Assembly (NCBI RefSeq): GCF_000379085.1
Contig: NZ_KB905378.1
Location: forward strand, 1 to 64,000
DNA from: Halomicrobium katesii DSM 19301
Lineage (GTDB): Archaea; Halobacteriota; Halobacteria; Halobacteriales; Haloarculaceae
Length of the DNA stretch: 64,000 bases
Direction of reading: 5' to 3'
Part shown: positions 1 to 8,596 of the stretch, in pieces
Layout of the letters: each line of letters starts with the position of its first letter
Position numbering within the stretch: position 1 is the stretch's first letter
The notes under the pieces: generated by a model
Told to the model about the DNA's origin: nothing
The model's database searches: none
The model's input: the letters and a program-made list of their open reading frames with translations, nothing else
Translations under genes and position numbers: made by a program

Positions 1-452
1 GCAGACTCTGCCCAGTCGTCGATCGCTTTTTCTTGCTTGGGAACTGTCCACTCGTCTTCGTGCCAGCTTTCGATAATTACCCAGTTTTCTGATTTCGGAG
101 AGTATCCCACGACGTGGGCTTTCTCATTCCGTTCATTAGCCATAGAGATGGCGACACAAACGGGTTCTCCCTCGAGCATCAGAATAGAAAGCGGAGGGCC
201 TTGTTTAGACGCAGTACAAATCGGCTCTTGCAGCGTATGCTCCGCGAACAGATCGACACGATGAGGCACTCAGGACAGGTTTTAGATCAACCGCAACGGC
301 CCGTGACTCGCCGGTTGAGGAGCGTCTAAACACGGCCAAAGCGGAGTCAGTATAGCACCGTCCATTTCAGAATTAGCAAGAACATCTGCTTCTTCTAACG
401 ACAGTGGCCGTGAAGGTAGGGAATCAATGGTTCTTGAATTTGAATCTGACAT
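1..452 (-). pseudogene. Hypothetical gene split by an R1 element, running off the window
   Basis: On the minus strand an ATG at 452 opens a frame (MSDSNSRTIDSLPSRPLS...) that is broken at about residue 37 by a 141-bp R1 element at 197-337. Deleting the element with one copy of its 9-bp duplication AAAGCGGAG rejoins the frame (...AILTPL + SILMLEGEPVCVAIS...). The 3' half has an exact second copy at 23260-23456, which shows that the protein continues to about 110 residues and ends ...VDHSFINV. I do not recognise the family. It is small and acidic, with the motifs VVGYSPKSENW and ESWHEDEW. The element brings stops, so the gene is inactive. The frame is open to the left edge of the window. Confidence 0.7.
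197..337 (+). mobile_element. R1 element, copy 1 (MITE-like, 141 bp)
   Basis: This non-autonomous element starts GGCCTTGTTTAGACGC and ends GCGTCTAAACACGGCC, an inverted pair with one mismatch. It is flanked by the 9-bp duplication AAAGCGGAG (188-196 and 338-346). Five more copies lie at 11601, 23119, 27856, 52015 and 62793. It has no gene of its own; short ORFs that start inside it are chance. Confidence 0.93.
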
Positions 453-543
453 ATTCAATCGATCAATCGATAGGATCTATCTTAAAGATGATTCTATGCG
501 TGGTGGAAGTAGAACTATAAGGTAGAACCGTACAGCGTTCGGT

Positions 544-2382
544 TCAGCCCCAGACATCAACGATAGGAGGATCGTTTTCTCGATCTACTACAGACATATC
601 ATCACTGTCGTCGGTACAATCCTCGAAAGCCTCGAGGTCCCGTTGACCGTCACCCAGCTGGTCGCTGGGGAGGTCCCAGTACGCATAGGCACCGATGTAG
701 TCGACGACGCAGCGGAACGTGGCTTCCTCGGGAAGCGTTGAACGCACCTGCGGCTGTTCCACGTCGGAGATCACCCGCTCAACGGCAGCGTCGAGATCGT
801 CGAGATTGTCCCACTGCCGACGCGCGAGGTCGTCGCGTATTTCGCTCTCACTTGCCGCTTGTACGGAGTCGAGCGAACACCAGCGGACGGCTTCGCGCAC
901 GTCGGGGTCCTCTGTATGGTCGTTCGGATCGATCCCTTCGGTGATCGACTCCGAACAGGACCAGAAGCGCCGGTTCGTCGCCCAGTACAGCGCGAGCTTC
1001 CACGTCGCCGCTTTGTCGGCGTACGACTCTCTGCCGTCGTTGCCCGCCTCGAAGGACTCCGTGGCGTCGAGCAACGAGCCGAACGTCGCGCTGAGGTACT
1101 TCCCGAGGTACGCGCCAGCTGTAGATTCCATTTCGTGGCCGTCGTCACCGAACTCAATCAGCTCGTGCGACCGAGTGCGTTCGCGCACCCAGTCTTCGCT
1201 GTGATCGTGGTCGCCGAAGCGGTACCAGTCGACGAAGCCCTCGTCGCTCTGGAACTCGGGTTCTAGGTCGTCGAGGTCGTCGCGGTAGGTCAGCGGATAC
1301 ACGTCAACAATCTCGCCTTGGCCGTAGTCGGCCCACTTCGCTGCCAGCTCGGGCTTGTCGCACAGCCACGGCATTCCGTTGGACTCGCGGGTGGGTACAT
1401 CGAAAAACAGCACATGGACGTGGGGATAGCCCTTCTCGGTGAACTCTAAGGCCTTGATGTAGTCCGGGCGCTCTCGCGGTCGCCCGGTCACATCGTCGGC
1501 GAGATCGGGCCGCCAGCCGGATACGTCCTCATTTCGCGTGTCGGCTTTCGTCGACGGGTCCGAATCCAGATACGACAGCAGACGGTTGAAATTCGGATTG
1601 ATCGTGTCGATACCATCGAGTAGGGACGCCTGCCGTTTGGGATCAGTCGTGAACGTGGCGACAGCGGCGTTGGCGGCGTGTTCGTAGGCCCATTCGAGCG
1701 CGTCGTTGAAGCGCGCGAACTGCTTCGAGACTCGGCCCTGGTCATTGAAACGGGTCTTGTAGTCCTTCGTCATCCGGCGGTTGGTCTCGCCACCAGTCCG
1801 ACCCACGAAGTGAACGTCGAACAGCAGTCGGTAGTCTTTGATCCGATTCAGGTAGGATGTAAAACCGTCTTTCAGCAACTCCCGCAGGTCATCGTCTACA
1901 GAATCGACACGAGAGAGGTAGTTACGTAGAAACTCACGGTCATACGTTAGGCCCTCTGTCTGAGCCGTTTGAGTAATGCCTTCTGTAATCAAGTCAAGAA
2001 GGCGGAGGGTTGGTGTCACCATCAGAACGCCAGAGGAACGGGATTTTCGCACGTACGGCTGTTCGGGAGCTACGAGGTCATCGATAAACCGATATACAAA
2101 CTGGTAGTCGGAATCAGAGCCGTCGACACGCTCGCAGGCCTCTGGCGAGACGCCTTTGATTACATACGAAACGACATGTGAGAGTGGCGTACCCTCTGGA
2201 TGAGCCGCTATGAACTTCGCAACGCGAACTCGGTCAGTATCGCGTTCTGTAAGTGTACCGTCGATCAGTGGTCCGTGACCGAGGAGATCGCGTTCGTCAA
2301 GAAAGTCTGCCAGTACGGGAGTGTTACATCTATCGGCGAGGTCGAGGCCACCCAAATGTCCGGGCGGCTCGACAACGCTCAT
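544..2382 (-). CDS. HUH-type rolling-circle replication initiator (Rep)
   Basis: This 612-residue protein is probably the replication initiator of an integrated plasmid or pleolipovirus-like replicon. Such HUH enzymes nick one strand at the origin through a tyrosine. Visible signatures are the metal-binding H-V-H of motif 2 at about residues 321-323 (GYPHVHVLFF) and the motif 3-like AYLGKYLS at 424-431, with Tyr425 or Tyr429 as candidate nucleophile. The N-terminal 200 residues look like a helical or winged-helix region and the C-terminus is very acidic. The ATG start overlaps the end of the upstream zinc-ribbon gene by 4 bp, and a third small gene overlaps that one, so the three form one operon. 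The nearby tRNA-Trp is a plausible integration site, but no second copy of the tRNA end is visible in the window. Family assignment rests on the motifs. Confidence 0.8.
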   Translation of the reverse strand: MSVVEPPGHLGGLDLADRCNTPVLADFLDERDLLGHGPLIDGTLTERDTDRVRVAKFIAAHPEGTPLSHVVSYVIKGVSPEACERVDGSDSDYQFVYRFIDDLVAPEQPYVRKSRSSGVLMVTPTLRLLDLITEGITQTAQTEGLTYDREFLRNYLSRVDSVDDDLRELLKDGFTSYLNRIKDYRLLFDVHFVGRTGGETNRRMTKDYKTRFNDQGRVSKQFARFNDALEWAYEHAANAAVATFTTDPKRQASLLDGIDTINPNFNRLLSYLDSDPSTKADTRNEDVSGWRPDLADDVTGRPRERPDYIKALEFTEKGYPHVHVLFFDVPTRESNGMPWLCDKPELAAKWADYGQGEIVDVYPLTYRDDLDDLEPEFQSDEGFVDWYRFGDHDHSEDWVRERTRSHELIEFGDDGHEMESTAGAYLGKYLSATFGSLLDATESFEAGNDGRESYADKAATWKLALYWATNRRFWSCSESITEGIDPNDHTEDPDVREAVRWCSLDSVQAASESEIRDDLARRQWDNLDDLDAAVERVISDVEQPQVRSTLPEEATFRCVVDYIGAYAYWDLPSDQLGDGQRDLEAFEDCTDDSDDMSVVDRENDPPIVDVWG

Positions 2383-2744
2383 TTTCGACCATCGGGCTGA
2401 GCTGCGTGATCAGTGTCGTACTGCGCATCCCGCTGACGATACCCCTCACCCTCCGGGTTCGGGGAGAACGCTTGGGCTTCCGGGTCGACCCGCGAGGGGT
2501 CGCTTCCAGTTGGTCGAGCTGGTGCAGAGGTCGATTGGCGCTCGACCTCTGTTCCGGGATGCTCGCTTCGCTGCGCTTCCGGGCGGACCAGCTCTCCCGC
2601 GCCCTCGCTCGTGTTGTCGATCGAGGGTACGCGGTAACAGCTCTTGCACCGATTCGCTCTCGTCGCTGGATGGTCCTTCCTGTTGATGCAATTCGAGTTG
2701 CAGAGAGGACACCGATACTGGATATAAGAGGACCAGTCGATCAC
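2379..2744 (-). CDS. Small zinc-ribbon protein of the Rep operon
   Basis: The product has 121 residues and starts with GTG at 2744. The N-terminal 40 residues carry two Cys-x2-Cys pairs (CPLCNSNC and CKSC), a likely zinc ribbon. The rest is low-complexity, rich in Pro, Glu, Arg and Ser, and probably disordered. The GTG overlaps the stop of the preceding 46-residue ORF by 4 bp, and its own stop overlaps the rep start by 4 bp, so translational coupling is likely. Small Cys-rich proteins of this kind often precede rep in haloarchaeal integrated replicons. A DNA-binding or replication-accessory role is inference. Confidence 0.7.
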   Translation of the reverse strand: MIDWSSYIQYRCPLCNSNCINRKDHPATRANRCKSCYRVPSIDNTSEGAGELVRPEAQRSEHPGTEVERQSTSAPARPTGSDPSRVDPEAQAFSPNPEGEGYRQRDAQYDTDHAAQPDGRK

Positions 2745-2881
2745 TGTTGACCACCTTCCTCAACCGCCTCGACCGCTCGTCGAACTTCGTCGTCAGTTGC
2801 TTCGAGGAGTCGGGACGCTCGAACGAACTCATCACGAGGATAGGGCCACTCGTCGGGGGAGAGCTGACGCTCTCTAGTCAC
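2741..2881 (-). CDS. Small acidic ORF (46 aa) heading the rep operon
   Basis: A GTG at 2881 opens a 46-codon frame ending TGA at 2741-2743. The protein reads MTRERQLSPDEWPYPRDEFV and continues with a helix rich in Ala, Glu and Asp, ending VEAVEEGGQQ. It overlaps the next gene by 4 bp (GTGA), and the three-gene chain of 4-bp overlaps is the main evidence that it is real. The function is unknown. A partner of Rep is possible but not shown. Confidence 0.55.
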   Translation of the reverse strand: MTRERQLSPDEWPYPRDEFVRASRLLEATDDEVRRAVEAVEEGGQQ

Positions 2882-2990
2882 CGACGATCACCCGAATTAC
2901 CAGAAATTTGACTATGATTTTCGGCCTTTCTGAGAGTGCCGAAAACAGCGCCTACATGTCTGCTACCTTTAGAAAACTTGAAGGACGCTA

Positions 2991-3171
2991 TGGGGTCGGA
3001 GGGATTTGAACCCCCGATCGGCTGATATCTCCGGTGTGTGCCTCGGAACTCCAGAGGGTCATCAACGCGAGCCGATGATCAGTCGGCCGCTCAGTATATC
3101 AACCCTGGAGTGTCGTCACCGGGCACGTTGCCTCTGGAGTCAGCCGCCTTCCCGGACTAGGCCACGACCCC
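2991..3171 (-). tRNA. tRNA-Trp (CCA) with 105-nt archaeal intron
   Basis: Exon 1 is 3171 to 3133 (acceptor GGGGTCG, D arm, and anticodon stem and loop with CTCCAGA, anticodon CCA). Exon 2 is 3027 to 2991 (TATCAGCCG, T arm GGGGGTTCAAATCCC, acceptor CGACCCC and discriminator A). The exons total 76 nt. The intron at 3028-3132 has the position and size known for haloarchaeal tRNA-Trp introns, spliced at a bulge-helix-bulge. It contains GGTTGATAT, antisense to the start of exon 2, and CTCTGGAGT, antisense to the anticodon. Box C/D-like motifs (GTGACGA, CTGA, TTGATGA) lie beside them. This matches the known role of the intron as a box C/D RNA guiding 2'-O-methylation of the same tRNA. The exact exon boundary could shift by a base. 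Confidence 0.95.
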
Positions 3172-3224
3172 GCACTCCGGCGTAAGCCCACCTGTATGAA
3201 AGGGGTTACGGTTGCGTCCGGAGG

Positions 3225-3455
3225 TTAGTCGTCGCGATCGGTCTCGCTCCAGTCGCAGTTCTGACACTTGAAGCCGGTGACGAACTCCGTGATACCGGGC
3301 ATGTAGCCGACCGAGAGCACGTCTCCGCCGCAGTCGGGGCACGATCGGTCGGCGTCATCGATCGCTTCGGCGTCCATGACGTCGTCGTCTTCGATCAACT
3401 CGGCGAGCGACTCGGGTGTGACCATGCGGCCCTGCACGACGCGGTTGTCAGCCAT
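3225..3455 (-). CDS. DUF5795 family small zinc protein
   Basis: This 76-residue protein starts at MADNRVVQGRMVTPESLAEL. I chose the ATG at 3455 over an upstream in-frame start because the extra 13 residues (MTTLRLLSAPVVA) are not acidic and the conserved haloarchaeal family begins MADNRV. The C-terminal half has two Cys pairs (CPDCGGD and CQNCDW), a probable zinc ribbon. The family is haloarchaeal and of unknown function. It lies just downstream of tRNA-Trp and next to the DUF5794 membrane-protein gene on the same strand. Confidence 0.8.
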   Translation of the reverse strand: MADNRVVQGRMVTPESLAELIEDDDVMDAEAIDDADRSCPDCGGDVLSVGYMPGITEFVTGFKCQNCDWSETDRDD

Positions 3456-3515
3456 AGCAACAACGGGGGCGCTGAGCAACCTAAGGGTTGTCACTTCGTG
3501 TCGCGCCGAGCGCGG

Positions 3516-4394
3516 TCAGAGCCAGGGCGCGCGGTCGTCGTCGTCGTCGACCGTCGGGTGGGAGCTGGCGTCGGTGGTGTCATGGTCGACCCCCTGGGAC
3601 GCGCCGCCGTCGGCGAAGGCAGCGGTCACGTCGACGGCGTCGGGCTCGTAGTGCTCGTCGCGTTCGCGAGCGCGCTGTGGGTCCAGCGAGAGCAGCGTCG
3701 TGACCGCGAGGACGGCCAGTGAGACCGGTGCCTCGACCGACGTGAGGATGCTGATCGGCAGCACGCCCAGTGCGACGGCACTCCCGAAGCGGAAACGATC
3801 GATGTCGACGGCGTTGCGGAGCCACGGCGCGCCGACGGCGGCGGCGAGTGCGAACGCGACGCCGACGCCGGCAGCGGCGGCGGCTCTGAGCATGAGTTCG
3901 GGATCGGTCTGGACCACCAGCGAGAAGCCGGAGGCGTTGACGCTGGCGACGAAGCCGATGAGCAGGATCATCGACGGGCGCGGGAGCCAGTCGCCGATCT
4001 TCGCGCTGGCGGTCCGGCCGGCGATAGCGAGGATGATGATCGCCGCGAAGCGCTCGAAGACGACGGGATCGAGGACCGTCTGGATCGTCGGCGCGAGGGC
4101 GGCGACCACGACGGAGCCTGCGATCACGATCGCACCGACCGCGAGGATCGGAGTGGCGACCTCCCTGGGAGAGCCTTCCATCTCGGCGAGGATCACGGCG
4201 AGGGTGGCAGAGCCACCGAAGACCAGCAGGCCGACTTCGATGATGCCGGTCACCGACGCGAGTCCGCCAGCGAGGACGACGGCGGCGAAGACGCCGTCCA
4301 GCAGCGGGAGCAACATGACCGTCGCGAGCAGGCGGGTGGTACCACCGACGCGTCGCTCCAGCGCGAGCGCGACCGGATGTTGGGAGCTACTCAT
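3516..4394 (-). CDS. DUF5794 family integral membrane protein
   Basis: The protein has 292 residues. About six to eight hydrophobic segments rich in Ala, Val and Leu fill residues 20-235, and a hydrophilic acidic tail (ERDEHYEPDAVDVTAAF... to the end) is probably cytoplasmic. It matches the haloarchaeal DUF5794 family by overall form and by sequence such as GRTASAKIGDWLPRPSMILLIG. The start at 4394 (MSSSQHPVALALERRVGG) keeps a short N-terminus before the first membrane segment. The function is unknown. Its neighbour at 3225 belongs to the consecutively numbered DUF5795 family, and the two often sit together. Confidence 0.8.
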   Translation of the reverse strand: MSSSQHPVALALERRVGGTTRLLATVMLLPLLDGVFAAVVLAGGLASVTGIIEVGLLVFGGSATLAVILAEMEGSPREVATPILAVGAIVIAGSVVVAALAPTIQTVLDPVVFERFAAIIILAIAGRTASAKIGDWLPRPSMILLIGFVASVNASGFSLVVQTDPELMLRAAAAAGVGVAFALAAAVGAPWLRNAVDIDRFRFGSAVALGVLPISILTSVEAPVSLAVLAVTTLLSLDPQRARERDEHYEPDAVDVTAAFADGGASQGVDHDTTDASSHPTVDDDDDRAPWL

Positions 4395-4844
4395 TTCGTG
4401 CTACAGTCTGCCCTCACCCGTGGGCGTCGGGTACTCGCTGCGTGGGGACGGTACTGCCGACGGCTGGAACGGCATCGTCCAACCGTTCGGGGACCGCATA
4501 TTCCACCCCTTCGAGAACCCCTCGAAGCCTGTGTCTCCCATAAACCAGTTTGTGACAACCACGGAGTCGGTGGTCTGTCGACGAACGGAACCAGCGCTGG
4601 GAGACACAGCACAGTTCATGTTCATCATTATCTTTTGTCAGCGGATAAACGTTGTGTGAGATTGCGACTCATACACAACGGACGATAGGAGATGTCAGCG
4701 TCTGGATGGAGATTGTCCACGTTTCACACTCGATAGTTTCCATTTTTAGAGTGGGGCTCTCGTCGCGCCGTCTGCGTGTGACACCGATCGGCACTCGGGA
4801 GCAAATCTCGGAACGTTTTTCAGCACACGTCTGCCACCCTTGAC
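4395..4844. other. 450-bp intergenic region with two inverted-repeat structures
   Basis: No convincing gene is present between the divergent DUF5794 and guaB genes. Two structures stand out. One is an imperfect palindrome at 4530-4608 (79 bp) whose ends are the perfect 11-bp inverted pair TGTGTCTCCCA and TGGGAGACACA. The other is a hairpin at 4650-4680 pairing CGTTGTGTGAG with CTCATACACAACG (one bulge). The first has the size and form of a MITE relic but no second copy here. The guaB promoter must lie in the last 100 bp, where GGAACGTTTTTCAG is T-rich. Confidence 0.45.
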
Positions 4845-6329
4845 ATGGCGAACGAGTCCGAACCCTTCTCGGAGAAGCTCCGCGTTCCGGAAGCCCTGAC
4901 GTTCGACGACGTACTGCTACGGCCCAAAGAGTCCCGCGTCGAGCCGGACGAGGCCGACACGGCCACACGCGTCTCGACGAACGTGGAACTGAACGTTCCG
5001 GTCCTCTCGGCGGCGATGGACACGGTCACCGAGGGCGACATGGGCATCGCGATGGCCCGACACGGTGGCCTCGGCGTCCTCCACCGCAACATGGACATCG
5101 AGACGATGTTCGAAGAGATCGAGCGCATCAAGCGCGCCGACGAGCTGATCATCCGCGACGTGGTCACGGCCTCGCCGGACCAGACCGTCCGCGAGGTCGA
5201 CGAGATGATGGACCGACGCGGCGTCTCGGGCGCGCCGGTCGTCGGCGACGACGACGAGGTGCTGGGGATCATCTCCGCCACCGACATCCGCCCCTACCTC
5301 GAAGTCGGCGAGGATGATCTCGTCAGCGAGGCCATGACCGACGAGGTCGTCACCGCACCCGAAGACGTGACGGCGCGCGAGGCCCTGGAGCTGATGTACG
5401 AGCACAAGATCGAGCGCGTCCCAATCGTCGAAGACGGCGACCGCCTCATCGGCCTCGTGACGATGCAGGGCATCCTCCAGCGCCGCGAGTACGATCAGGC
5501 CGCTCGCGACGGCGACGGCGCACTGGTCGCCGGGACGGCAGTTGGCCCGTTCGAACTCGATCGTGCGCGCGCCGCAGACGAGGCTGGCGTCGACGTGCTC
5601 TTTATCGACTGTGCTCACGCGCACAACCGCAACGTCATCGACAGCGCTCGCGAGATCGAGGCGGAGGTCGACGCCGACGTGGTCGTGGGCAACATCGGGA
5701 CCCGCGAGGCCGCCCAAGATGTCGTCGACTTCGCCGACGGCGTCAAGGTCGGCATCGGTCCGGGATCGATCTGTACGACCCGCGTCGTCACCGGTGCGGG
5801 CATGCCCCAGATCACCGCCGTCTCGCAGGTCGCCGACGTGGCCAGTCAGCACGACGTGCCGGTGATCGCCGACGGCGGTATCCGCTACTCCGGGGACGCG
5901 ATCAAGGCGATCGCCGCCGGTGCGGACGCGGTGATGCTCGGTTCCTACTTCGCAGGCACCGACGAGGCCCCCGGCCGCGTCATCACGATGAACGGCAAGA
6001 AGTACAAGCAGTACCGCGGCATGGGATCGGTCGGCGCGATGAACGAGGGCGGCGGCGAGCGCTACCTCAAGGAAGAGGAAGAAGGCGAGGAGTTCGTCCC
6101 AGAGGGCGTCGAGGCCGCGACGCCGTACAAGGGATCGGTCCAGTCGGAGCTCCACCAGCTCGTCGGCGGGATGCGCTCTGGCATGGGGTACGTCGGCGCG
6201 GAGACGATTCCGGAGTTCAAGGACCGCTCGGAGTTCGTCCGCGTCTCCGCGGCGGGCCAGCAGGAGAGTCACCCCCACGACGTGATGATCACGGACGAAG
6301 CGCCCAACTACAGCCCCGACAGCAACTGA
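4845..6329 (+). CDS. guaB: Inosine-5'-monophosphate dehydrogenase
   Basis: GuaB oxidises IMP to XMP with NAD+, the committed step of GMP synthesis, in the cytoplasm. The 494-residue protein has the usual TIM barrel with a CBS-pair insertion at about residues 100-215 ([17 protein letters not shown] and [19 protein letters not shown]). The catalytic loop [15 protein letters not shown] places the active-site cysteine at about residue 310. The flap region follows in [18 protein letters not shown]. The start at [25 protein letters not shown] is typical. It is transcribed alone from its own promoter and followed 64 bp later by tyrA. Nothing is unusual. Confidence 0.97.
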   Translation: MANESEPFSEKLRVPEALTFDDVLLRPKESRVEPDEADTATRVSTNVELNVPVLSAAMDTVTEGDMGIAMARHGGLGVLHRNMDIETMFEEIERIKRADELIIRDVVTASPDQTVREVDEMMDRRGVSGAPVVGDDDEVLGIISATDIRPYLEVGEDDLVSEAMTDEVVTAPEDVTAREALELMYEHKIERVPIVEDGDRLIGLVTMQGILQRREYDQAARDGDGALVAGTAVGPFELDRARAADEAGVDVLFIDCAHAHNRNVIDSAREIEAEVDADVVVGNIGTREAAQDVVDFADGVKVGIGPGSICTTRVVTGAGMPQITAVSQVADVASQHDVPVIADGGIRYSGDAIKAIAAGADAVMLGSYFAGTDEAPGRVITMNGKKYKQYRGMGSVGAMNEGGGERYLKEEEEGEEFVPEGVEAATPYKGSVQSELHQLVGGMRSGMGYVGAETIPEFKDRSEFVRVSAAGQQESHPHDVMITDEAPNYSPDSN

Positions 6330-6393
6330 TCGACGCGCCCGGCGATGTAGCGGACCGAACTGCTTTTGAGCGGTCGTTGGCTACCCCGTGCCA

Positions 6394-7125
6394 ATGAGAG
6401 TCCTCGTCGTCGGCGCGGGAGCGATGGGACGGTGGTTCGCTGACAGCGTCGCGACGGCCGACGACGAGATCGCGTTCGTCGACGCCGACGAGACGGCGGC
6501 GACGGCGGCGGCCGACGCGCTCGGCGGTCGCGCGCTGACACCGCCCGTCGAAGAGCGCTTCGACCTCGTCTGTGTCGCCGTCCCGCTCCCGGCGGCTGCG
6601 AGCGTGATCGAGGAGTACGCCGATCGCGCGGACCGGGCGATCTGTGACGTGACTGGAAGCATGCGCGATCCGATCGACGCGATGCGAGCACACGCCCCCG
6701 AGATCGAACGCGTCAGCCTCCACCCGCTGTTTGCGCCGGAGAATGCGCCCGGCAACCTCGCAGTGGTGACCGACGCCGACGGTCCCATCGCCGAGACGAT
6801 CCGCGATCGGCTCACGGCGCGGGGCAACGAACTGGTCGCGACGACGCCGGCCGAGCACGACGAGGCGATGGAGACGGTGCAGGCACGCGCCCACACGGCC
6901 GTGCTGGCGTTCGCGCTCGCGGCCGAGGACGTTCCCGACACGTTCCAGACGCCGATCTCCGAGGCGCTGTTCGACCTCGTCGAGCAGCTGACCGACGGCG
7001 AAGCGCGGGTCTACGCCGACATCCAGGCGGCGTTCGAGGGAGCCGACGACGTGGCGGCCGCCGCACGACAGATCGCGCGGGCCGACGACGAGACGTTCAC
7101 CGAACTGTACGAGAGCCTACAATGA
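6394..7125 (+). CDS. tyrA: Prephenate dehydrogenase
   Basis: This enzyme converts prephenate to 4-hydroxyphenylpyruvate for tyrosine synthesis. The 243-residue protein opens with a Rossmann nucleotide-binding motif (VLVVGAGAMGRWFADSV) and has the family segments DVTGSM and VSLHPLFAPENAPG. I chose ATG 6394 rather than an in-frame GTG at 6388 because the Rossmann strand begins there. The short distance from the preceding T-rich motif fits a leaderless transcript. The stop overlaps the next gene by 4 bp (ATGA), so the two are cotranscribed. The archaeal form lacks fused chorismate mutase or ACT domains, as here. Confidence 0.88.
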   Translation: MRVLVVGAGAMGRWFADSVATADDEIAFVDADETAATAAADALGGRALTPPVEERFDLVCVAVPLPAAASVIEEYADRADRAICDVTGSMRDPIDAMRAHAPEIERVSLHPLFAPENAPGNLAVVTDADGPIAETIRDRLTARGNELVATTPAEHDEAMETVQARAHTAVLAFALAAEDVPDTFQTPISEALFDLVEQLTDGEARVYADIQAAFEGADDVAAAARQIARADDETFTELYESLQ

Positions 7126-8534
7126 ACGACGAGACGAGAGATTCGATCCGCTCGAACGCGAAGTACCTCCGCCAGGTCCGCCCGATCGATCCCGAGGAGA
7201 TCTGTGAATACGTCGACGGTCGGCCCCACCCCGCCGTGGTTCGACGAGTCCTCCGAGAGGAGGCGTTCGATCTGGGGCTGGTCGAACGCGAGGACGGGAC
7301 GTTCGAACCGATCGGCGACGAACCGCTGTCGCCCGCCTTCGAGGGAGTCGACGCGCTGCCGGCCGAGCACGTCCGCCGACTGGAGGACCTGCTCGTCGAG
7401 CGCGAGGGCGTCGGCTGGCCCGACGGCGAGAGCGGCGACCGGCTCCGCGACCGCATCCGGGCGATCAAAGAGCGGTACCTCCGGCAACAGCCCGTCGAGT
7501 ACGACGACCTGACGGCGCTGGCGTACGCGATCTACCACCTGCCCGACTACTACGCCGTCACGCAGTACGTGATCGCGGACCTCCTGAGCGACGGGCTCCT
7601 CGACAGGCGGATTCGCGTCCTGGACGTGGGTGCCGGCGTCGGCGGCCCGGCGCTGGGGCTGCTCGACCTGCTGGGCGAGGAGTGTCTCGTCGACTACCAC
7701 GCCGTCGAGCCGAGCGCGGCGGCGGACGTGCTGGGGGCGATGCTCGAAACGACGCCCCCGAGCGTCCAGACGACGATCCACCGGACGACCGTGGAGTCGT
7801 TCGAGCCCGACGACCAGTTCGATCTGGTGGTCTGTGCCAACGTCCTGAACGAACTCGACGAGCCGGCGTCCGTCGTCGAGCGGGCGCTCGACTGGCTGGC
7901 TCCGGCGGGGTCGCTGGCGGCGATCGAACCGGCCGACAGGAACACCGCGATCGGGCTCCGCGAGATCGAGCGGGCCGTCGCCGACGACGGGCCGGCGACG
8001 GTGTACAGCCCGACAGTCCGGCTCTGGGCCCACGAGTCTCCGACCGGCGAGTCGTGGTCGTTCGACGTACGACCCGACATCGACGTGCCGCCCTTCCAGC
8101 GCCGGCTGGACGAGGGTGCGAGCGGCCCGGACTACCAGCCCGGCGAGTTCGTCAACGTCGACGTGCAGTACGCCTACTCGATCCTGCGGACCGACGGACG
8201 GACCGCCATCGACGCCCGCGGGAACCGCTCGCGGGTCGCGAAGATGGCCGAGGCCGACTCCTACGTCACCGACCGGATCAACCTGCTGGGCGTGAAGCTG
8301 AGCGGCGATCTCACCGAGGCGGGCAATCCCCTCTACCTGATCGGCGACGGGAGCCAGTCGACGGACCACTTCGCCGTCCTCACCGAGGCGTCGATCCTCA
8401 ACGAGGATCTCCGCGACGCCGACTACGGCGACCTCCTCCTCTTGGAGAACGCGCTGGTGCTCTGGAACGACGACGAGGGCGCGTACAACGTTGTCGTCGA
8501 CGGCGAGACCGTCGTCGACCGCGTGCCGGCGTAG
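7122..8534 (+). CDS. Rsm22-like SAM-dependent methyltransferase
   Basis: The 470-residue protein has an N-terminal helical region and then a class I methyltransferase fold. Motif I is RVLDVGAGVGGPALGLLDLL at about residues 166-185, and VVCANVLNELDEP resembles the family's motif IV region. It matches the small-subunit Rsm22 family, a group of putative rRNA or ribosome-assembly methyltransferases. The C-terminal third (AIDARGNRSRVAKMAEADSY...) is less typical and has no cysteine cluster of the sort seen in mitochondrial Rsm22. It overlaps tyrA by 4 bp. The substrate is unknown. Confidence 0.72.
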   Translation: MNDETRDSIRSNAKYLRQVRPIDPEEICEYVDGRPHPAVVRRVLREEAFDLGLVEREDGTFEPIGDEPLSPAFEGVDALPAEHVRRLEDLLVEREGVGWPDGESGDRLRDRIRAIKERYLRQQPVEYDDLTALAYAIYHLPDYYAVTQYVIADLLSDGLLDRRIRVLDVGAGVGGPALGLLDLLGEECLVDYHAVEPSAAADVLGAMLETTPPSVQTTIHRTTVESFEPDDQFDLVVCANVLNELDEPASVVERALDWLAPAGSLAAIEPADRNTAIGLREIERAVADDGPATVYSPTVRLWAHESPTGESWSFDVRPDIDVPPFQRRLDEGASGPDYQPGEFVNVDVQYAYSILRTDGRTAIDARGNRSRVAKMAEADSYVTDRINLLGVKLSGDLTEAGNPLYLIGDGSQSTDHFAVLTEASILNEDLRDADYGDLLLLENALVLWNDDEGAYNVVVDGETVVDRVPA

Positions 8535-8596
8535 CCGATCGACCGAGCGGCTGCCGCCGCCGGAGTGTTTTTCCCGCTCTCGGCCCGACGGAACGT

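Noticed and set aside
37-329. ORFs of 75 and 71 aa on the plus strand at the left edge
   Set aside because: They run through the R1 element and antisense to the broken gene. The same ORFs recur at every R1 copy and have no independent support.
4917-6278. A 453-aa ORF antisense to guaB
   Set aside because: It is a mirror-frame artefact of GC-rich codons. guaB has full family motifs and this ORF has none.
7682-8596. A long frame extending surE upstream by about 300 residues
   Set aside because: It overlaps the methyltransferase gene in another frame and is Arg-rich, unlike acidic haloarchaeal proteins. surE starts at 8597.
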